64,000 nt of DNA from Chthonomonas sp. (lineage in GTDB: Bacteria; Armatimonadota; Fimbriimonadia; Fimbriimonadales; Fimbriimonadaceae). Position numbers and translations under genes: made by a program. The stretch spans positions 1 through 64,000 of the forward strand of contig JAEURR010000007.1 in the NCBI GenBank assembly GCA_016788115.1. The letters are read 5' to 3'. The notes under the pieces were generated by a model. It was not told the origin of the DNA. It made no database searches and saw only the letters and a program-made list of their open reading frames with translations. Of the stretch, positions 45,685-53,987 are shown one piece after another (position 1 is the stretch's first letter; every line of letters starts with the position of its first letter).

Positions 45685-47538
45685 ATGAATGAAGCGAATG
45701 TGTCGGCCTTATGGGGTGCACTGGCGGGGGCAACTCTCAGCGCCCCGCTTCGCGGTCGCGCCGCCTTTCGGTCGCTCCGATTCTACGAGCCGATTCCCAC
45801 CCGGATTGCGCCGCATGACGTACTCGACGTGTGGCTCGCTTGGGCTGAGCACTTCTCTTCGGGCCGATCGCCAGAGGATCTATGCGACACGTGGCGCTTC
45901 CACCTTCGCCTCAACGGTCCCGAGTCTGCGTACGGGACGCGCAACCTCGCGTTGGGTTTCCGCGCGCCATTGAGCGGCGGGCTATCGAATCCGCTGCCGC
46001 TGGGTGCGGAGGCGCTCGCACGATCCGCCCTCTGGGGCGTGCTTGCGGACGACAGCGCGAACGCCGCAATTTGGGCCAGCTACGATGCCGCCCTCGACCA
46101 CGCTGACGAAGGTGTCGCATTGAGCATGGCGGTAGCCGCCGCGATCTCCATGGCGCGTCCGGGCCTCACTCCTTTGGACATTGTTGCTGGCGTAGCGCCG
46201 TGCTGGAACCGCTGTCCGCAAACGAACCTCCTGGTGTCGTTGGTACAGCGAGAAGTTACGGCCGGCGGCGACCCTTCAACGATCCTCCCCAAAATCGACT
46301 CCGCGATGCCGTCACGAGATCCCTTCGATGTACGGCGAGCGTTTGCCTGTCTGGTGTTGGCGTTGCTGGCTGGAGCAGGTGAGTTTGACCGCACCGTTCG
46401 GATCGCGGCAGGATGCGGGGGCGCAAGCGACGCCGCGACCATCCCCGCTGCCATGATCGTCGCCAAGCTCGCTGGGGGCGTCCCGGCCGAATGGACCGAA
46501 GTTCTTGGAACGGCATACATTTCGGGCGGAGCGCTCACCGCGATGGACGTGCCTATCACTTTGAAGGAGTGGGTGACGAAGATCGCTGGAGCGTCGGCCG
46601 CGGAAGAGCCTGAGCCTCAGGTCTTCGAACTCGCCGGTGGTCAGCTGCGGCTTGACGACGAAGGGCAGCAGGACACGCCGACCGATGTGATCGCGGCAAC
46701 GCCAGCGTGGGCACCGACCTTTCTCGATTCGCGCGAGTTGCACTTCCGGGTAGGTAGCATCGGTGTCGCATGCCGATTTGTGTCGCCCCCGATCCAGAAC
46801 GGCGAGCGCGGCATCGAGGCGGAGTTGACGTTCCGCAACCTCGGCGCTTCGCAGGTGTCCATCGATCCAAAGTTGACGATCTCCGAAGGCTGGAGGCTTG
46901 CGACCAAGCTCACCTCCGCGCGAGTGGACCCAGGCCAAAGCGTCAAGTTTGCGTTTGTGGTCGCTGGACCCAAAGAACCCCTCTCTCCGACGCTTCAACT
47001 GCATCTAGACCAGGTGACGATGAACTTCCCTATCCTCGTGGCGGAGACGTGGTTCGGCGCAGGCCCATTTGCAAATGTTGGCGAAGAAGGCTACGACAAG
47101 GTTTATCGCTGCGAAGACGTCTTCAACATGGAAGAAGTCTTTAGTGGAAGATCCCAAATGGGTGTCCGTTGGCAGCCGGTGCTCTGGGCCCCGGGGCCGT
47201 TCGATACCGAGAGTGCGCTTGTTCATAGCGAGGGCGTTTACTACCTGGCCGCGCGAATACGTTTCGCTCACGCAGGAACAGTGCGCGTCGTCGCGGCGGG
47301 ATCGCCAGGGGTGGTCGTTAGTGTCGATCGGCAACGGCTCGTCCGGTATCAGCAGGAGCACGTGCCCATCCCGCGGTTGTCCGTGCCCTACGTGGGCGAG
47401 TTCCAAGCCGAAGGTACGCATCTCATTATGATCAAGCTCATTCGCAATCGCCAGCCCGCCGCTCCGTTCACGCTGAGCTTCTTCAGCGACACGGGGGAAG
47501 TCGTGCGCCCGAGCGAATTTCTGCCACTAGAAGGGTGA
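45685..47538 (+). CDS. Degenerate ADP-ribosylglycohydrolase fused to beta domains
   Basis: A 617-aa cytosolic protein. The first 320 residues have the all-helical ADP-ribosylglycohydrolase plan: VSALWGALAGATLSAPL at the N-terminus, SNPLPLGAEALARSALWGVLA, and near 250 the block AAGCGGASDAATIPAAMIVAKLAGG. In active members the first block carries GD and the last GGDTDT for two metal ions; here they read AT and GGASDAAT, so metal binding is likely lost or changed. The remaining 300 residues are beta-rich (LRFNLGASQVSIDPKLTIS-like blade pattern and a C-terminal jelly-roll-like region), with no family I can name. Confidence 0.75.
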   Translation: MNEANVSALWGALAGATLSAPLRGRAAFRSLRFYEPIPTRIAPHDVLDVWLAWAEHFSSGRSPEDLCDTWRFHLRLNGPESAYGTRNLALGFRAPLSGGLSNPLPLGAEALARSALWGVLADDSANAAIWASYDAALDHADEGVALSMAVAAAISMARPGLTPLDIVAGVAPCWNRCPQTNLLVSLVQREVTAGGDPSTILPKIDSAMPSRDPFDVRRAFACLVLALLAGAGEFDRTVRIAAGCGGASDAATIPAAMIVAKLAGGVPAEWTEVLGTAYISGGALTAMDVPITLKEWVTKIAGASAAEEPEPQVFELAGGQLRLDDEGQQDTPTDVIAATPAWAPTFLDSRELHFRVGSIGVACRFVSPPIQNGERGIEAELTFRNLGASQVSIDPKLTISEGWRLATKLTSARVDPGQSVKFAFVVAGPKEPLSPTLQLHLDQVTMNFPILVAETWFGAGPFANVGEEGYDKVYRCEDVFNMEEVFSGRSQMGVRWQPVLWAPGPFDTESALVHSEGVYYLAARIRFAHAGTVRVVAAGSPGVVVSVDRQRLVRYQQEHVPIPRLSVPYVGEFQAEGTHLIMIKLIRNRQPAAPFTLSFFSDTGEVVRPSEFLPLEG

Positions 47539-47541
47539 TCG

Positions 47542-47841
47542 TTGGCAACGAAGCTCGCGCGTTGGTTGTGGTGGTTGATCCTCAGCTCGATGAGGCGCCC
47601 AAGCGTTCGTCTGCTGCAACTCCGGATGCTCCAGCTTCTCCCTGAGCGCCGACAGATGATCGCTCTTGACAATATCCACCGCCAAAACCGTTGGGCAAGG
47701 CGCTACGGGCTTCCGGTTCTCGTTGTCACCATCCGGCTCTGCCTCATCAGCATCATGTTCTCGGTGACGTTTCAGCTAGTGATTCTCGCGGTCGAGCGAG
47801 GAGCGCTCACCATCCCCGATGCCTCGATGGTTACCCGGTGA
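47542..47841 (+). CDS. Small membrane protein, hypothetical
   Basis: A 99-aa frame starting with TTG at 47542, 3 nt after the preceding stop, so probably cotranslated. Highly basic N-terminal half (RRPSVRLLQLRMLQLLPERRQM) and one strong hydrophobic segment (about 59-84, LPVLVVTIRLCLISIMFSVTF). It could be an inner-membrane protein with a basic cytosolic part. No family recognised. Overlaps the convergent gene by 11 nt. Confidence 0.55.
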   Translation: MATKLARWLWWLILSSMRRPSVRLLQLRMLQLLPERRQMIALDNIHRQNRWARRYGLPVLVVTIRLCLISIMFSVTFQLVILAVERGALTIPDASMVTR

Positions 47842-48745
47842 CACGAGCGATCAGCTCTTTGGCCAAGGTCGGAATGATGTCGGTCTGCGCCGCGACGCCC
47901 TCTGTGAAGATGACGATCACCAGCATTTCTCCGCTCGGCAGCTCGACGTAGGCGCAATCGTGTCGCGCGGTGCTTGTCCAGCCCGCTTTGCTCCAGAGCT
48001 TCGCTCCTTTGGGTAGTGCACCGCCGATGTAGTTCTTCGCCTGACCGTCGGCATCAGCAAAGTCGGCAGGATTCTTGCGCGAGAGCTTGGCCAGCATCCA
48101 TGTCGTCCACTTCTCATCGGCGATCGCGCCGTGCTTGACCTCGAGCATCAAGCGCGCGGTCGCATTGGTGGTGAGCTTGTTGCGGTTCTCGTAGCTTGCA
48201 CCGTAGCTCTGTCGCTCGCGGCCGTAGGGACCGCTATACCAAGTCTTTTGGCACGCGTAGATGCCCTGATAGCCGCGGCTTGCGAACCATTTGTTGACGA
48301 CTTGCCGCCTGTCGGACCACTCCTGGAACGCCTTCGGGGCCAATTCGGGGCCGCTCGTGGTCCCCGTCAATAGATCGACCACCGCGCCAGTCGCATCGTT
48401 GTCGCTCTCCACAATCATGTCCGTGAATTGCCGCTCAATCTCGGGCGTGAGTTTGATCTTCCCGGCCTGCAATTGGTGCGCTCCGTACGCCAGGTAGCAC
48501 AGCTTCACGACGCTCGCTGGATAGATCGATACATCGCCGCGAACGGAAGCGGTGAGGCACTGAGAATCCGACGCAACGCGGACCACCGTCAAGGCGAGCT
48601 TGTCGGTGACCAGTCCATCTCCCTGAAACTTATCCATGACCGCACGAACCGCCTTCTCACATTGGACCTGGAGCGATGCGCTTGGGACGAGTTTGGGTTC
48701 GGCGGGTCTGTTCATGGTCATGCAGAGGGCGAGCGCGGCCAACAT
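47831..48745 (-). CDS. Class A beta-lactamase-fold serine hydrolase
   Basis: A 304-aa protein. The N-terminus MLAALALCMTMN is a short exported-type segment. Catalytic motifs of the serine beta-lactamase/PBP fold: SVVK (S-x-x-K) in YPASVVKL (about 78), SDN in VESDNDATG (about 115), and a K-x-G in SKAGWT near 260. The canonical KTG is KAG, and no typical omega-loop glutamate (E-x-x-L-N) is visible. It is therefore probably not a resistance enzyme but a peptidase- or esterase-like relative. It follows mutY after 9 nt on the same strand. Confidence 0.8.
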   Translation of the reverse strand: MLAALALCMTMNRPAEPKLVPSASLQVQCEKAVRAVMDKFQGDGLVTDKLALTVVRVASDSQCLTASVRGDVSIYPASVVKLCYLAYGAHQLQAGKIKLTPEIERQFTDMIVESDNDATGAVVDLLTGTTSGPELAPKAFQEWSDRRQVVNKWFASRGYQGIYACQKTWYSGPYGRERQSYGASYENRNKLTTNATARLMLEVKHGAIADEKWTTWMLAKLSRKNPADFADADGQAKNYIGGALPKGAKLWSKAGWTSTARHDCAYVELPSGEMLVIVIFTEGVAAQTDIIPTLAKELIARVTG

Positions 48746-48754
48746 GCGCCAAGC

Positions 48755-49744
48755 TTACCGTTGCGTCAGGACTTCCAAGGCTCGCTTGAGGAGCTTTCGC
48801 TGCGGCGCAGGCATGGGGAGAGCGTCGAGCGCTTCGGGATCAAACCACTGCAGCCCTTCTTCCTCTTTTGCCAGTTTCCACAGTTCGGCGCGAAGTGTGA
48901 TCCGATGCTTCGTGATGGCATGGGTCAGCATGCCTAGATCCCAGCGCACCAGGGGATCGAAAGGCGGTCGGTCGCCGCGGCAGAACTGCCACATTCCCTC
49001 CCACCATTCCCCTGCCGGGATTTGGCGCAAACCAAACCTCTCGCCGCACACGCAAACAACCACGCAGTCTTTGAGCAAAACAGTTTGCGCCCGCTCTTTG
49101 GGACGCGGGAATCGCTCGGGCTCCCCCACCGAGTAGGCCTCACACCAGCGAGAGACGGGGCACGATTCGCACGCGGGTCGAGCCGGCGTGCAAACCGTCG
49201 CACCCAGCTCCATGACAGCCTGATTCCAGTCGCCAGGCTTGTCCGTTGGAACCTGCTCGCTCGCCCACGCCCATGCGGCTCGGTGGAGCGCGGCGCGATC
49301 GTCCGAGTTCGCCGTGAGTCGAGCAAAGACCCTCTCCACGTTGCCGTCCACCACCGGCACCGACTCTCCCAGTGTGATGCTGGCAATGGCCCCCGCCGTG
49401 TAGGCACCCACCCCGGGCACCGCCCGCCACTCCTTGGCTGAACCGGGAAATCCCGTTTTCACCACAAGCTTGGCCCCCGAGTGCAGCATGCGCGCCCGGC
49501 GATAGTAGCCCAGACCCTCCCAGCGCGAGAGCACTTCGGGCTCAGTTGCATCGGCCAGAGCCTGGACCGTCGGAAACTGCTTCATGAAACGCTCGTAATA
49601 CGGAATCACGGTCCCGACCTGAGTCTGCTGGCACATGATTTCACTCACCCACACCGAGTATGGATCCCGCGTGGCTCGCCATGGGAGTGCGCGACCATGC
49701 TTGGCGTACCACGCTCGCAGAGCGCGCTGAAACGGAGTGAGCAC
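48755..49744 (-). CDS. mutY: A/G-specific adenine DNA glycosylase
   Basis: A 329-aa repair enzyme removing adenine opposite 8-oxoguanine. The GTG at 49744 follows the pyrF stop by 2 nt and gives VLTPFQRALRAWYAKHGR, the usual N-terminus. Catalytic glutamate E36 in VSEIMCQQTQV, helix-hairpin-helix VPGVGAYTAGAI, catalytic aspartate D133 in VVDGNVERV, and the iron-sulfur cluster cysteines 185, 192, 195, 201 (C-x6-C-x2-C-x5-C). A NUDIX-like 8-oxoG recognition domain covers about 215-329. Second gene of a pyrF-mutY unit. Confidence 0.95.
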   Translation of the reverse strand: MLTPFQRALRAWYAKHGRALPWRATRDPYSVWVSEIMCQQTQVGTVIPYYERFMKQFPTVQALADATEPEVLSRWEGLGYYRRARMLHSGAKLVVKTGFPGSAKEWRAVPGVGAYTAGAIASITLGESVPVVDGNVERVFARLTANSDDRAALHRAAWAWASEQVPTDKPGDWNQAVMELGATVCTPARPACESCPVSRWCEAYSVGEPERFPRPKERAQTVLLKDCVVVCVCGERFGLRQIPAGEWWEGMWQFCRGDRPPFDPLVRWDLGMLTHAITKHRITLRAELWKLAKEEEGLQWFDPEALDALPMPAPQRKLLKRALEVLTQR

Positions 49745-49746
49745 GC

Positions 49747-50436
49747 TCAGACTGTCCCGAGCAATCCGAATTCGGCGAGCGCTTTTTCGGGGCTCTGTGC
49801 TTCCAAGAGCGCGCGACCCATGACCAGGTACGTCGCCCCGTCGGAGAGCGATTCCGACGCGCTTCCGACCCGCACTTGATCGTGGGTTGGGCCGCCTGGC
49901 GCACGAATCCCCGGCACGACCAGCCATGCCTCGGGGCCCAGGGCTTGCCGCAGCAGCTTGACCTCGCGCGGTGAGCACACGACACCGCTCAGACCCGCGG
50001 CTATGGCTTGCTCGGAGAGCCTCAGCATATGGTCTTCAATCGACCTTGCAACTCCGAGTTCGGTCGCCAGCATTTCGGGGTCCATACTGGTCAGCACCGA
50101 GACTCCGACCACGTGGGTGCGTCCTTCGGCGGCATCGACCGCCGCCCGCATCATGTCACTTCCCCCAGTTGTGTGGACTGTGGTCATCCACACGTCCCTT
50201 TGGGCAGCTTCGCGCACGGCGAGCGCAACACTGTTCGGGATGTCGTGGAACTTCAGATCGAGAAAGATCCGCTCTGCTCCGGCGGCGCGCAACGCATCGA
50301 TCGCGCTCAGCCCGTGCTGCAACGTAAGTGCGTGACCCACCTTGTACTTCGATATCCAGGGTGAAACGCGCTTCACCAACTCCACACAATGAGCCAAGTT
50401 CGAGTTGTCTAGCGCACAGATCACAGGAGGTTGCAT
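49747..50436 (-). CDS. pyrF: Orotidine 5'-phosphate decarboxylase
   Basis: A 229-aa TIM barrel making UMP. The ATG at 50436 gives MQPPVICALDNSN, the proper beta-1 strand. Catalytic D60-x-K62-x-x-D65 in DLKFHDIPNSV. TTVHTTGGSDMM, and VVPGIRAPGGPTHDQVRVGS (phosphate-binding loop) follow. It is the group I (short) form. Upstream, the start is 30 nt from the divergent dehydrogenase start. Confidence 0.95.
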   Translation of the reverse strand: MQPPVICALDNSNLAHCVELVKRVSPWISKYKVGHALTLQHGLSAIDALRAAGAERIFLDLKFHDIPNSVALAVREAAQRDVWMTTVHTTGGSDMMRAAVDAAEGRTHVVGVSVLTSMDPEMLATELGVARSIEDHMLRLSEQAIAAGLSGVVCSPREVKLLRQALGPEAWLVVPGIRAPGGPTHDQVRVGSASESLSDGATYLVMGRALLEAQSPEKALAEFGLLGTV

Positions 50437-50466
50437 ACTCGCAATAGTGTACGCGGAAGCCACCGG

Positions 50467-51903
50467 ATGATTCATCGTGAGCTCTTGATCAATGGCGTAT
50501 TCATTGGCGGTCCGTGTGACCAGTCAGTGTCCAAGCAGGTCGTCCGGAGCCCATGGGATGGAACCGTGATCGGTACTGCCGCCGAAGCGAGCGGCGCGGA
50601 AGCGTTTGCTGCCATCGCGTGCGCGCAGCAAACCTTCCCCGTATGGCGCGAAACGCCGATTGCCGAGCGTCAAGCCCTGATGCACCGAGTCAGTGAAGCA
50701 ATCGGCGAGCGACGGCAAGAATTGGCCGAGCTCCTTTGCTTGGAAGTTGGCAAACCCATCCGTTGGGCCGAAGGCGAGGTCGAACGCGCCCGGATCACCT
50801 TTCTGCTGTCGGCCACGACGCAGCTTGACTCTTCCCCGTTAGACCTTTCGGCAGACCCTCGCGGCGCGCAGTACGACGGCTCGATTCGGAATGAACCTCG
50901 CGGCGTGGTGCTCGCGATCGCGCCCTACAACTGGCCACTCAACTTAGCGGCGCACAAACTCGGCCCGGCGCTGGTCACGGGCAACACCGTCGTCCTGAAA
51001 GGGTCAAACTTGGCTTCCCTGAGCACCTTGACGCTGGCGCGGATCATCCACGAAGCGGGCTGCCCACCGGGAGTTTTGAACGCCGTCCAGACGATGGACC
51101 GGGACGCCCAGCGCATGACCGATGCCGACGCGGTTCAAGTGATCAGCTTCACTGGGTCTGAGCGGGTTGGCTGGTCGATCCGTGAACGGCATCCGGACAA
51201 GCATGTGCTACTCGAACTCGGAGGGAATGCCGCTGCCATCATCGCCGCCGATGCGGCCTTGGATCGCGTCGTTGAGACCTTAGTACCAAGCGCGTTCGGT
51301 TTCGCGGGTCAAGTGTGCATCAGCGCGCAGCACGTATTCGCGCATCGATCGGTCTACGATGAAGTCGTAGACCGGCTCACCGAGGCGGCCCGGCAAGTCC
51401 AGGTTGGCGATCCTCGCTCAACACAGACGCTGCTTGGGCCGATGATCTCTGGCGAGGCGGCAGCCAAGGCGCTTGCGATGGTCACCTCGTCCGGCGGCGA
51501 AGTGCTTGCGGGTGGCAGGGCCGACGGCAATCGCATGGAGGCAACGCTCGTCGTGCTTCCCGACTTTGCTGCTGCGCAAGCGGCGCAAGCGGCGCTCGCA
51601 ACCCAGGAGGTATTCGCGCCCGTGCTCACGGCCTCGCCATTCGACGACCTGGAGGATGCCCTGGGCTGGATCAATCGGGGCCACGCCGCAATCCACGCAT
51701 CCCTCTACACCCAGGACGAGACGCTCATCCGCTTAGCCGAGTCGGTCCTGGAGGTGAGTGGTCTGATCGTCAACGACGCTCCAACCGTCCGATTCGACTC
51801 GATGCCTTACGGCGGCGAGCGCCGCGCGGGGATCGGGCGTGAGGGGGTTGCCTACGCCATGCGCGAGTTCACGACCCCTCGGGTCACCCTGCGCAGAAAA
51901 TAA
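50467..51903 (+). CDS. Aldehyde dehydrogenase (NAD(P)+-dependent)
   Basis: A 478-aa soluble enzyme oxidising an aldehyde to acid. The ATG at 50467 is chosen, since the part before it would overlap pyrF. Coenzyme-binding features: NEPRGVVLAIAPYNWPLNLAAHKLGPAL and TGNTVVLKGSNLASLS, and FTGSERVGWSI. The catalytic glutamate is about E250 (LELGGN) and cysteine about C284 (GQVCISAQ). These motifs fit the broad succinate-semialdehyde/phosphonoacetaldehyde/GapN side of the family, but the natural substrate cannot be assigned. Convergent with glnA. Confidence 0.9.
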   Translation: MIHRELLINGVFIGGPCDQSVSKQVVRSPWDGTVIGTAAEASGAEAFAAIACAQQTFPVWRETPIAERQALMHRVSEAIGERRQELAELLCLEVGKPIRWAEGEVERARITFLLSATTQLDSSPLDLSADPRGAQYDGSIRNEPRGVVLAIAPYNWPLNLAAHKLGPALVTGNTVVLKGSNLASLSTLTLARIIHEAGCPPGVLNAVQTMDRDAQRMTDADAVQVISFTGSERVGWSIRERHPDKHVLLELGGNAAAIIAADAALDRVVETLVPSAFGFAGQVCISAQHVFAHRSVYDEVVDRLTEAARQVQVGDPRSTQTLLGPMISGEAAAKALAMVTSSGGEVLAGGRADGNRMEATLVVLPDFAAAQAAQAALATQEVFAPVLTASPFDDLEDALGWINRGHAAIHASLYTQDETLIRLAESVLEVSGLIVNDAPTVRFDSMPYGGERRAGIGREGVAYAMREFTTPRVTLRRK

Positions 51904-51905
51904 AA

Positions 51906-51932
51906 CGCGCGGATGCAAGCTGCATCCGCGCG
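51906..51932 (-). terminator. Terminator of glnA
   Basis: A perfect 12-bp stem (CGCGCGGATGCA at 51906-51917, its complement at 51921-51932, loop AGC). The minus strand continues with TTTTATTTT, so it ends glnA; the plus strand lacks a T run but the hairpin may also serve the dehydrogenase gene. Confidence 0.88.
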
Positions 51933-51951
51933 TACCGATTCGCGATCCGAC

Positions 51952-53361
51952 TTAGACGTCGGAGTACATGAAGAACTCGTATGGATGCGGCCGGAGGTCC
52001 AGCGCATCGCACTCATTCTTGAGCTTGTACTCGATGTACGTCTCGATCAGGTCCTTGGTAAAGACATCGCCCTTGAGCAGGAACTCATGGTCGTCGGCGA
52101 GCGCGGCCAGCGTTGCGCGCAGCGAACCAGGCGTCTGAGGAATGCCGGCCTTCTCCTCTGCCGGGAGCTCGTAGAGGTCCTTGTCCAGCGGCTTGGGTGG
52201 CTCGATCCGGTTTTGAATACCGTCGAGACCGGCCATCAAGCATGCCGGGAAGGCTAGGTACGGGTTGGCTGTGGGGTCTGGAGCGCGGAACTCAATGCGC
52301 TTTGCCTTTGGCGACTTGCTAAGCATCGGGATGCGGACGCAGGCCGACCGATTTCGCGAGCTATAGACCAAGTTGATCGGAGCTTCGTAGCCGGGAACCA
52401 ATCGCCGGTAGCTGTTGGTCGTCGGGGCGCACAATGCAAGTAGCGCAGGAGCGTGCTTGAGGATGCCGCCGATGTACCATCGCGAAACATCCGACAGACC
52501 GGCGTAACCTGCTTCGTCGTGCATGAGCGTCTCGCCGTTCTTCCACAGCGACATGTGGACGTGCATTCCGCTGCCGTTGTCGCCGAAGATCGGCTTCGGC
52601 ATGAACGTCGCGGTCAACCCGTACTGCTGCGCGACGTTGCGGACGACGTACTTGTACATCTGGATTTGATCCGCCATGCGCAGAAGCGTATTGAACTTCA
52701 TGTCAATCTCGCACTGACCTGCCGAGGCGACCTCGTGGTGGTGCATTTCCACGTCGATTCCCAGCTCGATCATGCGCATCATCATGTCGCTGCGAACGTC
52801 TTGGAGCTTGTCGTTGGGCGAGACCGGGTAGTAGCCGCCCTTCGGTCGGAGCGTATAGCCCAGCGAGTCTTCCTTGTTGCTGTTCCAAAACGCCTCTTCG
52901 GCATCCAGGCTGTACGATGCCCCTTGCGGGTTGTTCTCGTAGCGCATCTTGTCGAAGAGGAAGAACTCCGCTTCGGGCCCGAAGAAGGCGGTATCGGCGA
53001 TGCCCGTGCTCTTCAGGTACTGCTCGGCCTTCTTTGCCACGTAACGCGGGTCTCGGTCGTACCGCTCGCGGGTGATCGGGTCCTCAATGTCGCAGATGAT
53101 GACCGCAGTCTTGAAGTCGCTGAATGGATCGATGAAGACGGTATTGGGATCCGGGATCAGCAGCATGTCCGATTCATTGATGGACTTGAAACCGCGGATC
53201 GAAGAGCCGTCAAATCCCAGTCCCTCTTCGAAAGTGTCGGTCGTGAAGTGGGTCGTTGGGATCGTGAAATGTTGCCATTGCCCGAAGAGGTCGGTAAATC
53301 GGATATCGATGAGCTGGACGTCGCTATCCGTGATGAGATGCATCGCTTCTTGAACTGTCAT
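51952..53361 (-). CDS. glnA: Glutamine synthetase type I
   Basis: A 469-aa dodecameric enzyme making glutamine from glutamate and ammonia. GFDGSSIRGF near the N-terminus (beta-grasp), AEFFLFD metal site, NGSGMHVHMSLW, VYSSRNRSACVRIP and RIEFRAPDPTANPYL are all in place. DLYELP carries Tyr397, exactly at the adenylylation position of the GS-I-beta class, so control by adenylyltransferase is likely. The ATG at 53361 is preceded by AGAGGGTGA. A strong imperfect palindrome (53390-53416) sits 29 nt upstream. Confidence 0.97.
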   Translation of the reverse strand: MTVQEAMHLITDSDVQLIDIRFTDLFGQWQHFTIPTTHFTTDTFEEGLGFDGSSIRGFKSINESDMLLIPDPNTVFIDPFSDFKTAVIICDIEDPITRERYDRDPRYVAKKAEQYLKSTGIADTAFFGPEAEFFLFDKMRYENNPQGASYSLDAEEAFWNSNKEDSLGYTLRPKGGYYPVSPNDKLQDVRSDMMMRMIELGIDVEMHHHEVASAGQCEIDMKFNTLLRMADQIQMYKYVVRNVAQQYGLTATFMPKPIFGDNGSGMHVHMSLWKNGETLMHDEAGYAGLSDVSRWYIGGILKHAPALLALCAPTTNSYRRLVPGYEAPINLVYSSRNRSACVRIPMLSKSPKAKRIEFRAPDPTANPYLAFPACLMAGLDGIQNRIEPPKPLDKDLYELPAEEKAGIPQTPGSLRATLAALADDHEFLLKGDVFTKDLIETYIEYKLKNECDALDLRPHPYEFFMYSDV

Positions 53362-53389
53362 TCGAATTTCACCCTCTGAGTCATAAACT

Positions 53390-53416
53390 CGCCGGTCGGT
53401 GAGTCACCCACCGGCG
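53390..53416 (-). promoter_or_regulatory. Imperfect palindrome in glnA leader
   Basis: Arms CGCCGGT/ACCGGCG and GGTGA/TCACC with single mismatched bases between them form a symmetric 27-bp element directly upstream of the glnA ribosome-binding site. It could be an operator for a nitrogen regulator or an RNA hairpin affecting translation. It does not match the glutamine riboswitch consensus. Confidence 0.55.
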
Positions 53417-53531
53417 GAATCCAAAAGACGCCCGTCAGTCTTTCAACGATGATCCTTTCGAGCTCTTCCTTCCGATTAACTCGCGCCCTTGCGATGGACT
53501 ATTATGGCAAATCTGACAGGTCCAATTGCCG

Positions 53532-53987
53532 CTAGTCGCCCAAGCCCGTCAGATCATTCAGCACGACCTCTCGGTCCTCTTCGGAGGTCACCATGGCCGC
53601 CTCTGCCCGCCCCAACTCGACGTGTCTCCGCCGACTGTCCCCGTCGTTTTGAACCCCGTACGCCCGTGCGAGAGCCTCATGCGCATAGGCTCGATAGAAC
53701 GGCTCTGCATTGGCCGCATGGCGCAGACACAACTCGCCATAGCGGAGAGATTCTTGCGCATTTCCAGCAAGCGCATAGACCCGGGAGGCTTGCCAAAAGC
53801 CGATGCTGCGCTTCTCGTCGTTTTGATCTTCGCGGAACCGCCAGTGGTGCATCGACGCCAGGCACGACTCGATCATGGCCTGCGTTTCGTCCGGAGTCCG
53901 TCCCGGGTTGTCCATGTAGGTCCACGTCCGGTTGTAGCAATCCGCCGCGAACCAGCGATGGGCCTTGGATTTCTCTTCGTCGGTCAT
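53532..53987 (-). CDS. TPR-like small protein of unknown function
   Basis: A 151-aa soluble, wholly helical protein. Segments [32 protein letters not shown] and [26 protein letters not shown] look like two tetratricopeptide-type helix pairs. Its start overlaps the transketolase stop by 4 nt, so the two are co-translated; whether they work together is unknown. The interval 53362-53531 before it holds the glnA leader. Confidence 0.75.
   Translation of the reverse strand: MTDEEKSKAHRWFAADCYNRTWTYMDNPGRTPDETQAMIESCLASMHHWRFREDQNDEKRSIGFWQASRVYALAGNAQESLRYGELCLRHAANAEPFYRAYAHEALARAYGVQNDGDSRRRHVELGRAEAAMVTSEEDREVVLNDLTGLGD

Noticed and set aside
53417-53531. Glutamine riboswitch in the glnA leader
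   Set aside because: The leader has hairpins, but I could not find the conserved glnA-motif core; only an unassigned palindrome is reported.
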